DNA of 64,000 bases from Ustulina deusta (GCA_023159155.1 JAJNNX010000064.1:193501-257500), one strand, 5' to 3'. Counted from the stretch's first letter, positions 9,551 through 20,663 are shown. Translations and numbers: made by a program. Notes: generated from the letters alone by a model not told the origin.

Positions 9551-11270
9551 ATTTCTAAAAGTTCGGTTTTCTTAACTTTTTTTTTCTCTGTTCTGCTTCT
9601 TCAAATTAATCTTCACTCTGTGTGTTGTTGGCGGTTCTCCAATGTCGGCTTGCTTTGATCTACACCTTGCGGATACCACAATGTCAATGTTCATACGAAT
9701 GCGCGCTTGCGATGCTTTATATACTCGCGGATTCTCACAGAAATGGTCGTTGCTGTTAAAAAACAGTCGTATCAAAGTGTTCTTTGCAGAACTCTCCCTT
9801 TCAACTCCGCCGGTCTCTAAGAAAATGTTAGGAAACATTGTACAAGATTGGCAAACTTGACTCTTTGATAGAGTCGACATGAAACGTAACAAAGGGTTAT
9901 GTTTGAGCTGACCAAAGCCATGTTCACAATTCATTGTTTTCATGTTCATAAAATAGGAAGCAAGACAAATGAGCTGCTCATACTTTGTGTGAGAGAGTGA
10001 TGAAATTCGCATTGAAAGCAAAATGAGGACTCTGGCAAAACTCTCTTCTGGCGTTGTATGTTCACTCTCATATTAAAACTTATTCTACAGTATAGTTTTG
10101 ATAATTCTAAGCCTTGACCAGTACATTTAATTGTGTACACCTTCTCGATAAATAATTTAGTTTCAAAGGCAAATTTTTTGCTGTATAGTTTAACCTATAA
10201 ACAAATAGGCCCGCCGAGGTTGAGAATTATCAAAACTATACAGTTGCTAAAATGGTAACCAACGTACCATGCAGTATAGAATAAGTAAATCATATCATTG
10301 GTCACATAACAAGGACTGCTCACTGTGCGGAAACTAAGGAGTAATAGGTATTTCATGCGATCAAGTATTCCGGTTCTCATGAAGCAAATGTTAGATCATG
10401 GTTTCTGCACCTAGAAACCTCCACACTAACACCGGATACCCAGCCCCTATGTTATCACCATGTTGGACAAAATAAAGTCTCACGACTTACATAGGGAAAT
10501 TTTAGTCTAGAAAGGAACCTAGGTAAATTAGCTGCAACTCACATAATTAATTAAAAAGCTTCGCCTCTCGAAGCATAGTTGGCTAATCCAACTCAGCTAT
10601 AGCTTGTCCGGTCTAGACAAGTAGTGTAGTTCGCATGTACACTAAACTAAACATAGCCGCCTTCGTATGACCTGGACAACCAACTTGCTGCGTATCCAGA
10701 ATTCTTCGTTTCCTCCACACAAGGCGACGGAACGTGGAGACGTGCCATGAACGCTAGGCCTGACTGCCAACATTTCATTCATTACCCTCCACTCGGTTCT
10801 GGCCTCTACCTACCACTTCTGGGGCTGGAAAATTTTCCTGGTACTAGGGCACTTTGAAACGCCTCGGCCAAGTCGACGGACCTTGGAGATCTTGTCGAAC
10901 CTGATCCAGCTTGACAACCCATCTGCAATTAGCCATTCGTGGTTAACAGCCATGATAAACTAGGGAATCTTGTACTAATATTAGCTTAGTTCTATGTGTT
11001 CGACTAGACTAAGGCTGATTGGACCCTTGGCAGCGGAATGAAGTTTAATGAAGGAATGTAGTGTAGTCAGTCAGCCGGGGGCAACCTCAGTGCCGTTGCT
11101 GAAGCTGAAGAAAATTTATAGGTATAAAATAAGATGAGTCGCCACCCGTGTTGTGAGGCGTGGTTCGCGACATGAAGGAAAATTGATAGTAGCATCACGG
11201 TCTCATCTCTTCTTCTTATCCCGTGTCTCAGCTACCATCATCATCCAACAAACTCACATCGGAAAAAAAA
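9551..11270. other. AT-rich intergenic region with inverted repeat
   Basis: This 1.7-kb stretch has low GC content and many stops. Short frames on the minus strand (e.g. 9572-10021) have no recognisable domain and unusual composition; I do not call them genes. It contains the 19-bp inverted repeat at 10090-10241. The last ~150 bases are the promoter and 5' leader of the gene starting at 11271. Confidence 0.55.
10090..10241. repeat. 19-bp perfect inverted repeat, possible MITE remnant
   Basis: GTATAGTTTTGATAATTCT at 10090-10108 is matched by its exact reverse complement at 10223-10241, giving arms 114 bases apart in AT-rich DNA. A partial third copy (CTGTATAGTTT) lies between them near 10180. 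Size and composition fit a small non-autonomous element or its relic, but no target-site duplication was identified. Confidence 0.6.
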
Positions 11271-11971
11271 ATGGCTTTGGAACTCGTTGCCGCACATGCT
11301 GTCAACAACTTAGGTTCGGTTATTGGGGCCCGGGACGTCTTCGCCGGTAACGCTGGCACACTAGAGGCGAGGGCCGGCCCCAACACGGTGAACATCTTCA
11401 TCGACTCGCCGGGTACCAATAACTACGAATACGCCGCCTCTGTCGTCACGGCCTGCCTGACGCAGACTGTCTACGAAATCCGCTGTACCTCGGGGCCCAG
11501 CAGGATCTGTGGCACCGACGCGCCGGTATGTTCTCTCTCGTATCTTGCCTGGCAGATTTTCCCCGCGCGGTGGATAATGAGGGTGACGGGACTAAACTGA
11601 CACGGCGAGTATAGACGGTGACAATCACCGAGAACGCGAGCACGTACATAGTCTCGAGCGCCATCACGACGAAGACGGCCGGGGTCCAGGTGAAAGCGAC
11701 CGTGGTCGAGAACTGCTCGCTGGCCGGCAAGACGGCCGCCACCTGCACGGCGACGATAGCGGGCTCGGTCAAGGGCAAGAAGTACTCGACCTCGACCACC
11801 GTCACCTACGCGCACGCCTCGGCGCTCCACTTCGACGTCAGCGTCACGGGCGGCAACGAGAAGCTCGCCAGCCCCACCGCGTGCAGCGGCGCGCCGGGCG
11901 TCAACACCCGGGCCCTCGCCTTCTGGGGCTTCCTGGGCGCCATCGGCGCCGTCGGGGTTCTTGCGCTCTAG
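11271..11971 (+). CDS. GPI-anchored-type fungal surface protein
   Basis: Two exons, 11271-11525 and 11615-11971, with an 89-nt intron (GTATGT..ATAG). They give a ~203-residue Thr/Ser/Val-rich beta-type protein. The body resembles the common small fungal wall-protein pattern of one conserved domain with three to six Cys (VVTACLTQTVYEIRC, ICGTDAP, VENCSLAG, ATCTATIAGS). It ends in a hydrophobic tail (ALAFWGFLGAIGAVGVLAL) after small residues, as expected for a GPI attachment signal. Oddly, the N-terminus MALELVAAHAVNNLGSVIGA is not a convincing signal peptide; related proteins start with a clear hydrophobic leader. The true first exon may lie upstream, or the start may be degraded. AATAAA near 12033 is a plausible polyadenylation signal. 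Function beyond cell-surface location is unknown. Confidence 0.75.
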
Positions 11972-12648
11972 ACCGACCGACGGAGACAGCCATATCTCGT
12001 CACCTGTGTATATGCCGCAAAGGAGAAGAAGAATAAAAAACCGAGAGTGTGGATGGATGTTCATGCTAATACGTGTGGATCGTTAGAAGGCAATTTTGAT
12101 CGTGCGATGAGCGTGCGTGCTTTTAGGGCTGGCGTTTGTACTTAGAGGATTGGCCGAACGGCATGCATGTTATATATATATATATATACACTACATATAC
12201 CCTGATAGTTGAAAGAATACTTGACGTTCCCCTAGAATCATGGGATGGCTCATCCTGACCGAATCTTGTTGTTGTTAGGGCGGAGTTGTCGGACTGAGAC
12301 GCTCTGAATTTGTGTGAGTTGGTCTTCTGGCGTCTAAGGGCTTAAGAACATTTGTATCCCAGTCAGCGTGCGTCGTTTGATTACATACTTACGAGGCTGA
12401 GAACAATTGCCCCCTCTCATCTATACTTCCTAGATAGAGTCTAGGTCGTTTCAATATCACTCCCATTGAAAGTACGCAAGCTGGCGCTTCTCGAATGGTA
12501 GCATTCGATACGGGCCACGCCCAGTAACTGCACTGTACTGCCTTGCCTATAAAATACTTCGCAATTACATTCGTCATATACACTCCATCTTGTGATCGAA
12601 CGTGGCAAGCTTCGGATCGCAACATCACATCTTCTCATCATGGCTCAT
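11972..12648. other. Convergent intergenic region
   Basis: It lies between the stop codons of the GPI-type gene (plus) and the FAD oxidoreductase (minus). It contains the (TA)n tract at 12171-12188; nothing else was recognised. Confidence 0.6.
12171..12188. repeat. (TA)9 microsatellite
   Basis: Nine uninterrupted TA dinucleotides in the 3' intergenic DNA. Confidence 0.9.
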
Positions 12649-14729
12649 TCAGTCATACAGACCCAAGATCTCGCCAATAACAGACTTGAACATGCCCTTG
12701 GGGTCAAATTTCTCTCGCACGACCTGGAATTTGTTAGTACCTCGACGTCTTGCCTTTCGAACCCCTTCTATACTTGTCCATGGAACTTCTTGCATAGGTA
12801 TATCTATACAAAGGTATCTGAGGATTAACTTACTGCTAAAAGGTTAGCTCGGCATCCCATTGATGATTTCGAGAAATAAAGCACATGCGACGGGCTTGGG
12901 CATACCTTTGAATCTGGCCAGGTGATCCGGATCGAGGTTTTTTGTAGCGTTGCCGAACACCTCGCGCGTGTTCTTCGTCCAATGTGGACGCGAGGGGAAT
13001 TCATCAATAAGGGTCGTAGCCAGGTTAATGTCTACAGTGGGTTACTCATCAGCTTGGATTCTGACCGATGTTGCAGGTTTTGCAACAAGGGGGTTTTTGC
13101 GCACAGAATTGCTCGTTGAATCGTTTGCCGTCTCCGATCGTGGGATGGAAGGTTGGGAAGTCGAACATAATCGCACCCTTCGTCCAGTCTGCCTCATCGA
13201 AAGTGTCGTAGGTTACCTGTCCCAGGAAGTCGAAGTATGCCTTGCCAAACTTGATATTGATGCCGCTGCGGTATGTCGAAGCCACTGTGGTCTCGGCTTA
13301 GCATTCATTTTTACGCGAGTGATATCTGCGCTCATTTGTCGATCCTTCCGTAACTACCATAAATCGAGGGAAGGGCGAAATAGTTACTCACTGATCCTTC
13401 CTGCGCTCGCTTCAGCATCGAAGGCCTCGCGCACGCGCTTCAGCACCTGGTTTGCCATGACGACTGGGAAGGCAAGCTCCAGAGTGTAGCCATGCAATCC
13501 TTCCTCCCATTCCGGCTTCTGGTCCGGATAGAGACCTCCGATCAAGACGTCGTAGTTCCAGCCATAAACCGGCCATGTTGTAATGTCTTCCCACGTGGTC
13601 TTTTCTTTAAAGTTGGGCGCAGACCACAGCGCGAAAGCCGTCGTCTCGAAGAACCAGTTCGACGAAGGCAGGAACTTGCCGCTCTCGAGCGTGGCCTTGG
13701 CTACCCCAGCCAAGAAATCAGTGATTGAAAAGGTGTTCTGGAACCCTTCCTGGTCGCTCAGCGTGGACGGGATCTTGTCGTAATAGCGCCAGTGAAACTT
13801 TTTCGAGTATGGCCACCACTGTGTTGAGAGTAGGAAGTGTGAGCATGACGCACCCGGTTTAATATCATCGCGGCATAACCTACCCAAAAATTCGCAGTGG
13901 CATACGGCGCGATCATGCCATATATATCGCCGTTCAAGACTTCGTCCTCGCTCAAGCTTCGGTAGCGACGTGTTAGCCCCGTCTTCTCATCTCCTATTAT
14001 CGGGCTGGTTGGCTGCTTACGTCTTTTGCTCAGCAAAGACTTTGAAGTCTGGGTAAATCTTGAACTTCATTCGAGCAATGACGCCCAGGAGGCCGAGCGA
14101 AGTTGAGGCAGCGAGCCAATCGTCGTTATCGTTATCCCGCTCGATCGTGACGAGATCGCCGTTGCCGTTAACAATGTCCAGTGACAATACACCGGCAGCG
14201 ACCATTGAGTCTTCTCTGATGGACGAGCGATGACCACCCATGGCGACTGCGCCCGCCATGGTGATGTTCCAGTTAACCAATGTGTACCCCATCGAGGAAT
14301 TGCGTTCGTGTAGCCACTCCGCGAGCTGCAGAAACGTTACACCCGCTTCGATTTCGACAGTCCCCGACTCTGCTCCTTCCTCAAGGACTAAGTTCGAGAT
14401 CCCGTTGACGAACTCGGTTTGAATTATGATGGTATCCGGATTGTCTGAGCACATAGTATCATACCTTTAGAGCCGGGTTGTCAGCCAACACGACCATAGT
14501 CGTGCATGGGTACTCACCACATATGCCCCTTTCCGGAGGCTCTGACCGGTGTGCCATTTGCAGCCGCTTGCTTCACAGTCGCCACGATATCGTCTACACT
14601 GGTGGCTGCGTGGGCTGAAGCTACATCGTGGCAGGCCGGGAAGCCGTCCCCATCGAATGTATTATAAGGCACCGCTACGATGGGAGTCGTTGCTACTGCA
14701 AGAGCAGCAATATATCTCAGAGACGGCAT
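12649..14729 (-). CDS. Secreted FAD-linked oxidoreductase, D-arabinono/sugar-1,4-lactone oxidase type
   Basis: Predicted 511-residue flavoenzyme of the VAO/PCMH family with a lactone-oxidase (ALO) C-terminal domain; such enzymes oxidise aldonolactones or alditols with O2. Exons (minus): 14729-14518, 14464-14021, 13956-13884, 13818-13392, 13284-13105, 13031-12907, 12723-12649. All junctions stay in frame. A signal peptide is visible (MPSLRYIAALAVATTPIVAV). The FAD domain shows VRASGKGHMW, whose His corresponds to the flavin-attachment position in many relatives, and AMGGHRSS. The C-terminal domain carries SRPHWTKNTREVF, the HWxK motif of lactone oxidases, and ends REKFDPKGMFKSVIGEILGL. The last intron (12906-12724) looks like a nested twin intron. 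The exact substrate cannot be deduced. Secretion differs from yeast Alo1, which is mitochondrial. Confidence 0.88.
12724..12906 (-). other. Candidate spliceosomal twin intron (stwintron, [D1,2] type)
   Basis: Reading on the minus strand, exon 6 ends TTC AAA. Next come G, then a complete intron (12905-12833) starting GTATGC, with GCTAAC near its end and finishing TAGCAG, then TAAGT. Removing this internal intron joins G to TAAGT and so creates the donor GTAAGT of a second intron ending at 12724 with TACTAAC and CCAG. Excision of both gives FK|VVREKFDP in frame. The only other reading needs a 2-nt exon (CA) between two introns. Confidence 0.65.
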
Positions 14730-17167
14730 AGTTTAAACTCCGAAGGGCCTATATCGCGCAACTATACGACAGCGCAGCTCTCCAAGTGGCCATGTAGTGC
14801 GCACGAGGCATCGACGCAATTTATACATCTCATCGTGCGAGAATGTGGCCAAGCGTACCCCTGAAATTCCCTGTCGTGTTTATCAACGAACACCCTCCAA
14901 TGATTTGCGGTTGTACCGCTGCCCTCGCTATACCGGTACGATGTGAACCGAAGATCAAGCTTCCTGGGTTCCCTTCGCTTGTCTGTTTGCGAAGCAAAGC
15001 GCAGGGGAAGCAAGCCATCTTTGCGCTCCTAGATAGATGGCAACAGAAAAAACAGACCACACTCTCGGCAGTTCTTTTATCTCGTGGCATGAAGCACGGC
15101 CGTTTCTGCATGTGATGGGCACAATATCCCTACTGAGACTTTTTGTACGATGCACATGACTGCCAACGACGTTGTATCGTCAGGCAGATGATATAGACGG
15201 GATTGCCATTAACGAGTGAATTGGCCGGAGCGCAAGCATTGTCGGCCACATTACTGCTACGGTGCCTTACCTCGGATTGTGACAGCCAAGGTGACCTTAG
15301 ATCCCAAGGACAGGAACGGTAGCATCTGGTTTAGGAGCGATGTTACTCTCCCCGAAAGTGAGCAGGTCAATGCGGCATCCGCGTGGAGCAGATGCCGCAT
15401 TTGGCATCGTTGCTTGCGGGGAACCCCGGTTTCTACCCCAATCTGAACAGGGCTGGCATCCAGCGTATTTCTTTACCTAACCTGGGTACATGTATGTAGG
15501 TGAATGCGAGCCCATTTTGAAGCAAACGAATGCGAACGTTACAATCTGTAGAGACACAATCAGAATTGGCATATTTGAAATGCAAATCCTGATTGGGACG
15601 CGAGCTCTTGGATACAACAGCTAATATGGTTCGAAAATTTCACACCCTATTCACTAGATAGTTAGGACAACAGGCCCCATCTCGCATCATGTCATACCAA
15701 ACTAGCTGGTGGGAAATGTTAACTGGGCAGATAATAGAGGAGAGATTCGAATCCTTTCAGCGTTAGAACGTATCCGTTGCCATCTTTTTCTACTACTACC
15801 TCTTAAGACGCACAACCCTCACCTTTAGTTAATACTATCTAGGGCGAGGCGAACCTTAAACAAAATTAGAAAAGATTGATTTAGCATTTAAGATTAACTC
15901 CATGTTTTCTCGAAGTGCACAACACTAAATTTTGCGCCGAGTTTTCTTCACGCGCTACATTTTCGGTTTGCCTTGGGCATTTCGTGAATTAGTCGTAGAC
16001 TATTGAGCCCAAGAGGACGAACTACAGATGTGCTAAATTTTCCGGCAATAGTAATGAGGTTTCGTTAGACGATTGAGCCCTAGAGGACGAACTACGGATA
16101 TACTAAAATTTCCGGCAATGGATGATGAGGGTTGAGATGCTCATTTAAATTCAGCCACGGCCTCATCGTTTTCCCTTTTCGGGTGGCATCTGACGATGGC
16201 CAGAAGGCTAGCTGGTAGAGCTGATTGCGGATATCAAGTTGCCAACGCGACGATCCTCCGGCCGGACGAGTGGCGGGGGGTTTTTGGCGAATTAGAGAGT
16301 TCCGGTTTCATCTACTACTATTTTAGGTCACCCCTTCATAGACACTTAGCAAGTAAATACTCAAGCGACACATGCAGGTCGTGAGGTGGCTAGTCTAGGT
16401 CCGGCACATAGGGAGAGCTGTTGTGATGATATGCCTGTAGGTTTACTTTCCCTCAGCCTCGCGCCGGTATAGCCACAAATAGAACGGTCAAATCTTCACC
16501 TCCTAATAATAATAATAGAACGGAGGGGCTCCCAGACAGCAGAGGTGATCCCTGTCCAGTTCTTCGAGCAAAGTAAGTTGTGGTTAACTTAGTAATGCTT
16601 TTAACACAATGCATTCTTTGGGGGGGTTCCGGGCGCCGACCAGTGGCACGTTAGAGGCGTTGTACAGTGCACGGCCGAGATATACTCGCCAAAGATGGGT
16701 TGAGGGCACCCTAAGGTGTTTGGGAGATACAGAGTTTCTCCGCCCTATTCTTCATATTTAACTTGACCTATGACCACCGTGGGGAGTATCTTGCTAACCC
16801 CCGCAATACGTCTAGATCTCGAAAGACTCGCATGTTAGCTTCACGCACTGTCCAGACTATTGGGGGCATTGACAGGCCGGTCTCTCGATCATCCCACTGG
16901 GACAAGCAAATAGTGACATTCCTGAGTGGTTGACATCGCTGGTCAGTTTCACCGGAATAGTGAAAATGTCTCTCCAAACTATCTGCTATAGTCATACTTC
17001 GCCCCCTTGGTGCGGCCTGATGGCACCCGGAGCCCTTAAATATAGTCTGAGCATCCCTCCCTCTCGCCATTTTCATTTCCTCTGTGTCTATGATTGTTGT
17101 GAACTCAATCGCCCTCCCTACTTGACCTACTTGTCGCTACCATCCTCGCCCCAACCAATTGCTCAAA
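14730..17167. other. Intergenic region between divergently transcribed genes, with tandem repeat
   Basis: 2.4 kb between the start of the FAD oxidoreductase (minus) and the CFEM gene (plus). No convincing coding exon. It contains the ~70-bp duplication at 15993-16132. The open frame at 14843-15115 has no domain or typical composition and was not called. Confidence 0.55.
15993..16132. repeat. Diverged tandem duplication, ~70-bp period
   Basis: Two adjacent copies share the core ATTGAGCCC(A/T)AGAGGACGAA followed by CTAC(A/G)GAT(G/A)T(G/A)CTAAA and TTTCCGGCAAT. Most differences are transitions, with a few transversions and a one-base gap. Nothing coding was recognised in either copy. Confidence 0.7.
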
Positions 17168-17859
17168 ATGAAGTTATTTCTAGTTGTGGGTGCTGCGGCC
17201 CTCGTCCATGCACAGGCTGACAGCGGCGGGTATTTCCCCGGCGAACCACCGTGCGCCGTAGGTGACAAGTTCATACCCTTCCGAATCTGAAGCGTATTAG
17301 ACTGACCTCTATATCCTTTCTCTAGCTCCCTTGCTTGGCTTCTGCCATCACCGCAGCCGGCTGCGAGCTAAGCGACATCGCATGCCAATGTGGTCCAACC
17401 CAGAGCGTCATCGCCGACAAAGTGGGAGGCTGCATCCTCTCGAGCTGTACAAACCCCACGGACCTCGGAGCGGCCATAAGCGCTGGGCAGGCGGTCTGTT
17501 CGAGTTTCCTCGCCGGCGAGCTTACCACACCACCGGGGCCGCCGCCAACGTCGACACCCGTCACAGCTTCTAGCTCGAAGTCCGACACCCCTCACACAAG
17601 CGCCATCCTGACCAGTCCATCAACTCCTACACCGACTACCTGGAGCAACGAAACTAGCATCGGAACCGGATCTGGATCTGTGAGCACCACATTAAAAGGT
17701 ACTCATACAGATACTCTCCTTGGCTCATCGACGGCGGTTCTCACAGGTTCCCACACCACCCTGCCAACAAGCGCTCCCCCCACCGCTGCTGCGGCGACCT
17801 CGACGTGGCTTGGTGCGGGTGTGCTCGCTGGTATTATGGGTGTTGTTGCATTGTTGTAA
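17168..17859 (+). CDS. CFEM-domain GPI-anchored protein
   Basis: Exons 17168-17257 and 17326-17859 (68-nt intron, GTAGGT..CTAG) give a 207-residue protein. It has a signal peptide (MKLFLVVGAAALVHAQA) and then a CFEM domain with its eight cysteines in the usual order: PPC, PC, AGC, AC-QC, GGC, SSC, AVC. The Asp of ELSDIACQC occupies the position that coordinates haem iron in Candida CFEM proteins such as Csa2. After the domain come a long Ser/Thr/Pro linker, likely O-glycosylated, and a hydrophobic tail (WLGAGVLAGIMGVVALL) typical of GPI attachment. CFEM proteins act at the cell wall or membrane in haem/iron acquisition or in adhesion and host interaction. Which role applies here is not shown by the sequence. 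The splice choice is supported because it produces CALPCLASAITAAGC, the canonical CFEM start. Confidence 0.93.
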
Positions 17860-18705
17860 GACATTCCATTCCCGCTCGCTGGGGAGCCACGTTAAGACTG
17901 GAAAATGGGGAAAAATCGAATTTCAGAAACGAGGCAAATTTGGGGTTCGTATTCGCCACTGGGCTTTAATGCTGAAATAATTAGACATGCTGGGCACTTC
18001 AGTCTCCAATGTCACTTGGTGCAAAGCTATGTCAGGTCAACGCCAAGCAGGAAATTGTAATCCTCTATCCGCTCAGAACATACCATGTAATATTATCTTC
18101 TATAATATGTAATACCATTTTCTATTGCCTTCTCTCTATGATGCGTATGGTTTCGTGCAGCCTCGCGTGACAATGTCCTGCTTGTTGGGCATACGGCCGA
18201 AAACTTGTCCGGATATTTCTTCATGCAGGCAGTTCTCTGATAATCTAGAAGATCAATCGCTAGGGATGACTGTTAAAGTATATTTCAGCAATACCCCTAG
18301 TGTTAGAGCTCTCCACTTCATAAGATAGCTGAGAGATGGTGATACTGTGAATGCTGGAACTCAGGGGTGTCTCTAAGGGATTATGGGAGTACTACCTCGT
18401 AGTCGAGGCAATTACCTAACTAAGAAAATGTCAGTGCATATGCATCCGGCGCTAACCGGACCCTCGGTACTTAACCCACCTAAACCTACGTCTACAAGGA
18501 GATTAGCATTATCTATGTGTAGATATACCTTACCTACCACCTTACCTGGAGATACCTCAGCTGCCTTTCAGCGCCTCTTCAAAAACCGTAACCATACCTG
18601 TTGTCGAGTGTGAATCTTGAGAAGCAGCACCAAGATAGTACGAATCTATAGCGGCATTTCCCAGTACCAGACTATTCTTTCAATCGAATCCTTCCAATCG
18701 AATCT
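17860..18705. other. Intergenic region upstream of MED31
   Basis: No coding exon recognised. The distal part is AT-rich; several TAGGTA-like hexamers occur near 18475-18560. Confidence 0.5.
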
Positions 18706-19190
18706 ATGGCATCCAGCGATGTGCCAATGGCGCAGGGCTCCCCTTCTCCGGAGACGGAACCGAAGTATGGTGGCTTCACGCGTTTTGAGATCGAGCTTGA
18801 GGTATGTACAGCGCGATGCGACGAGATCTCAGCAACGGCCTGCCTTGTCACGAATCTACATAACTGCAGACCTCCCTGCATTATCGTTACGTTGGCACTG
18901 CTGACATGGAATCCTAGTTCGTACAATCCCTTGCCAACCCTTTCTACCTCAACCATCTTGCATCACAGAAGCTCCTAAACGATCCCGCATTCGTCGCATA
19001 CCTGGCATACCTCCGGTACTGGGGCCGGCCACCCTACATCAAGTATTTGAACTACCCTGGTCCGACGCTTAAGCATCTCGAACTACTGCAGGAAGAACGC
19101 TTCCGACAAGATATCATAAGTCCTGACTTGGTCCAGGCACTGGCGGCTGAGGGTGTCAAGGCTTCAGTCGAGTGGCACAAGGATACATGA
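18706..19190 (+). CDS. MED31: Mediator complex subunit 31 (Soh1)
   Basis: Med31 is a small conserved subunit of the middle module of Mediator, which links transcription factors to RNA polymerase II in the nucleus. Exons 18706-18801 and 18918-19190 (116-nt intron, GTATGT..CTAG) encode 122 residues. The protein has the family's signature four-helix core: [78 protein letters not shown]. The splice falls inside the conserved ELEFVQ block and restores it exactly. Length matches orthologues. An in-frame Met at residue 8 is an alternative start. The gene converges on RPC11 (minus strand), with about 410 bases between stops. Confidence 0.97.
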
Positions 19191-19603
19191 AGCGCGCTAC
19201 TCAACATGGCTCTATATCACTGAAAGAGCAAACCGAAGGGAGCCTTATAACAAGGCATTGCTTGTCACCTTCAAAACTTAGTAGGGTATGCTTCATGATG
19301 TCGCGGAGGACACGACAATAACCAACTGCCTGACCGTATGGTGTAGCGGCCTATCACGGCCACGAATAATTAAAGAGTGCACGATGACCGTGCTGCAATG
19401 GGAAGGAGTTAAGACCGTGGGAATGATTGCTGCTTGCAAACGTCTACACGTGAACCAATCGCTGGAAAAAAGAAATGCACGCCGCCCTGTACTGACATGC
19501 CTTATGGCTTCCTTGCCTGTTGCCATATGCAAAAACACCAACGCCGAGAATGCTACTATTGTCGCCATCATACACGGGCCTTCCCACCCGACAGAAGCCT
19601 CCA
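19191..19603. other. Convergent intergenic region between MED31 and RPC11
   Basis: 413 bases shared by both 3' ends; nothing else recognised. Open frames here on both strands lack recognisable domains. Confidence 0.6.
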
Positions 19604-20050
19604 TTAGTTTTCTCTCCAGCGGTGTCCACAGGTCATGCACTGAGTCGCCGTGTCAGCACTTCCAGGCATGATATGCCGGTATAACAGGGCTCACCTTGTA
19701 GAAACTGGTCATGGGCTCATCAGCGCTGCGGATCTGGACTTGGTAGAAAGCAGCCTCTCTCCCTTCGCACGTTCCGGTAGAGCATTGGACAGCAGTCTTG
19801 TCGGCGTTGGCCCAGGCTTCAGGACCGCCGAAGACATCTTCTCGCTCCTTCTTCTTGAAGTACCGGCGCGAATACATGGGCTCCTCAATAGCGTGCTGGT
19901 AGGGACATGTTCGACACTCAAGCCGGTTGCGGCCGTTCTCTGGCGAAGCCGAGACGGTCAAGATATTGCTGCACTGGGGACAGACTACTCGAACATCAGC
20001 TGGGCGTTCTCGTCTTGCGCACGAACTGGAGGCGTATTACAGAGCAGCAT
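19604..20050 (-). CDS. RPC11: RNA polymerase III subunit C11 (TFIIS-like)
   Basis: Rpc11 is the small zinc-ribbon subunit of RNA polymerase III needed for intrinsic RNA cleavage, termination and reinitiation. Three exons: 20050-20041, 19984-19695 and 19639-19604, giving 111 residues. The first exon is only 10 nt (ATG CTG CTC T) and joins to give MLLFCPQCSNILTVSA, the conserved start of the family. The N-terminal ribbon uses CPQC and CRTC. The C-terminal TFIIS-type ribbon uses CSTGTC and CMTCGHRW, with QIRSADEPMTSFYKC carrying the acidic DE pair that promotes cleavage. Both introns are short (56 and 55 nt) with GT..AG ends. Length matches yeast Rpc11 (110 residues). It is divergent from the ankyrin gene at 20664. 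Confidence 0.95.
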
Positions 20051-20663
20051 TGTGGTAGTAGATAACGGTAATAGTTGACCAAGATTGTTTCGTCTCAACT
20101 CCAGCTTCAGCGTGTGGAACGTGCTATAACATGATGGATGGGAGTTTGTCTCCGGCGAAAAGAATGTACTTGGCTGATGATTTCGCAAAGGGCGCTAAAG
20201 TTTTGGTGGGGGCCGACAGCTTGAGGCAGTCTAGGCACAGTGGGACAGGGGTTCAGGCTGCCCCACCAGAAATCGCTTTAGTCATTGGCCCCGTCAACTT
20301 GAATAAACCCCGCTGGTGGGGGCCGCATTTGAGGGGCGCATTTGGCATAGGTACCAAGCAAGGGAGCTGTGTTTGGGTACTTGGAGGGGCTCGAAACATG
20401 GCGTGTCACTGCCACCTCCTTCGCCCAAAGTCAACCCCGCGATAATAACGACGAGAATCAACAAACGAACCGACAGCTACAACAACTACAACTTCCGACC
20501 CATACGAAAGACACCGGTAGACTGCTCTCCATAGCCCCCTACCTGACGCTAACTTTGCCCAGCCGAGTGGTTCATCTGTGTTTCCTGCGTGCGCAAAGAG
20601 CTGTTGTTGTTTCGTCCCCGGACAGGCCCAGGCAGCATCTGCAGCAATCCCACCCCCCTGGAT
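20051..20663. promoter_or_regulatory. Bidirectional promoter region, RPC11 / ankyrin gene
   Basis: This 613-base interval separates two divergent start codons, so it must hold both promoters and 5' leaders. An imperfect repeat of GGTGGGGGCCG (20204-20215 and 20314-20325) is visible. No canonical TATA box was identified near either start. Confidence 0.5.

Noticed and set aside
9572..10021. 149-codon minus-strand frame in AT-rich DNA
   Set aside because: Low-complexity composition, no family match recognised, and placed among many stops in other frames.
15725..15765. GATTCGAATCC resembling a tRNA B box
   Set aside because: No A box at the right distance, no pairing T stem and no acceptor stem could be formed.
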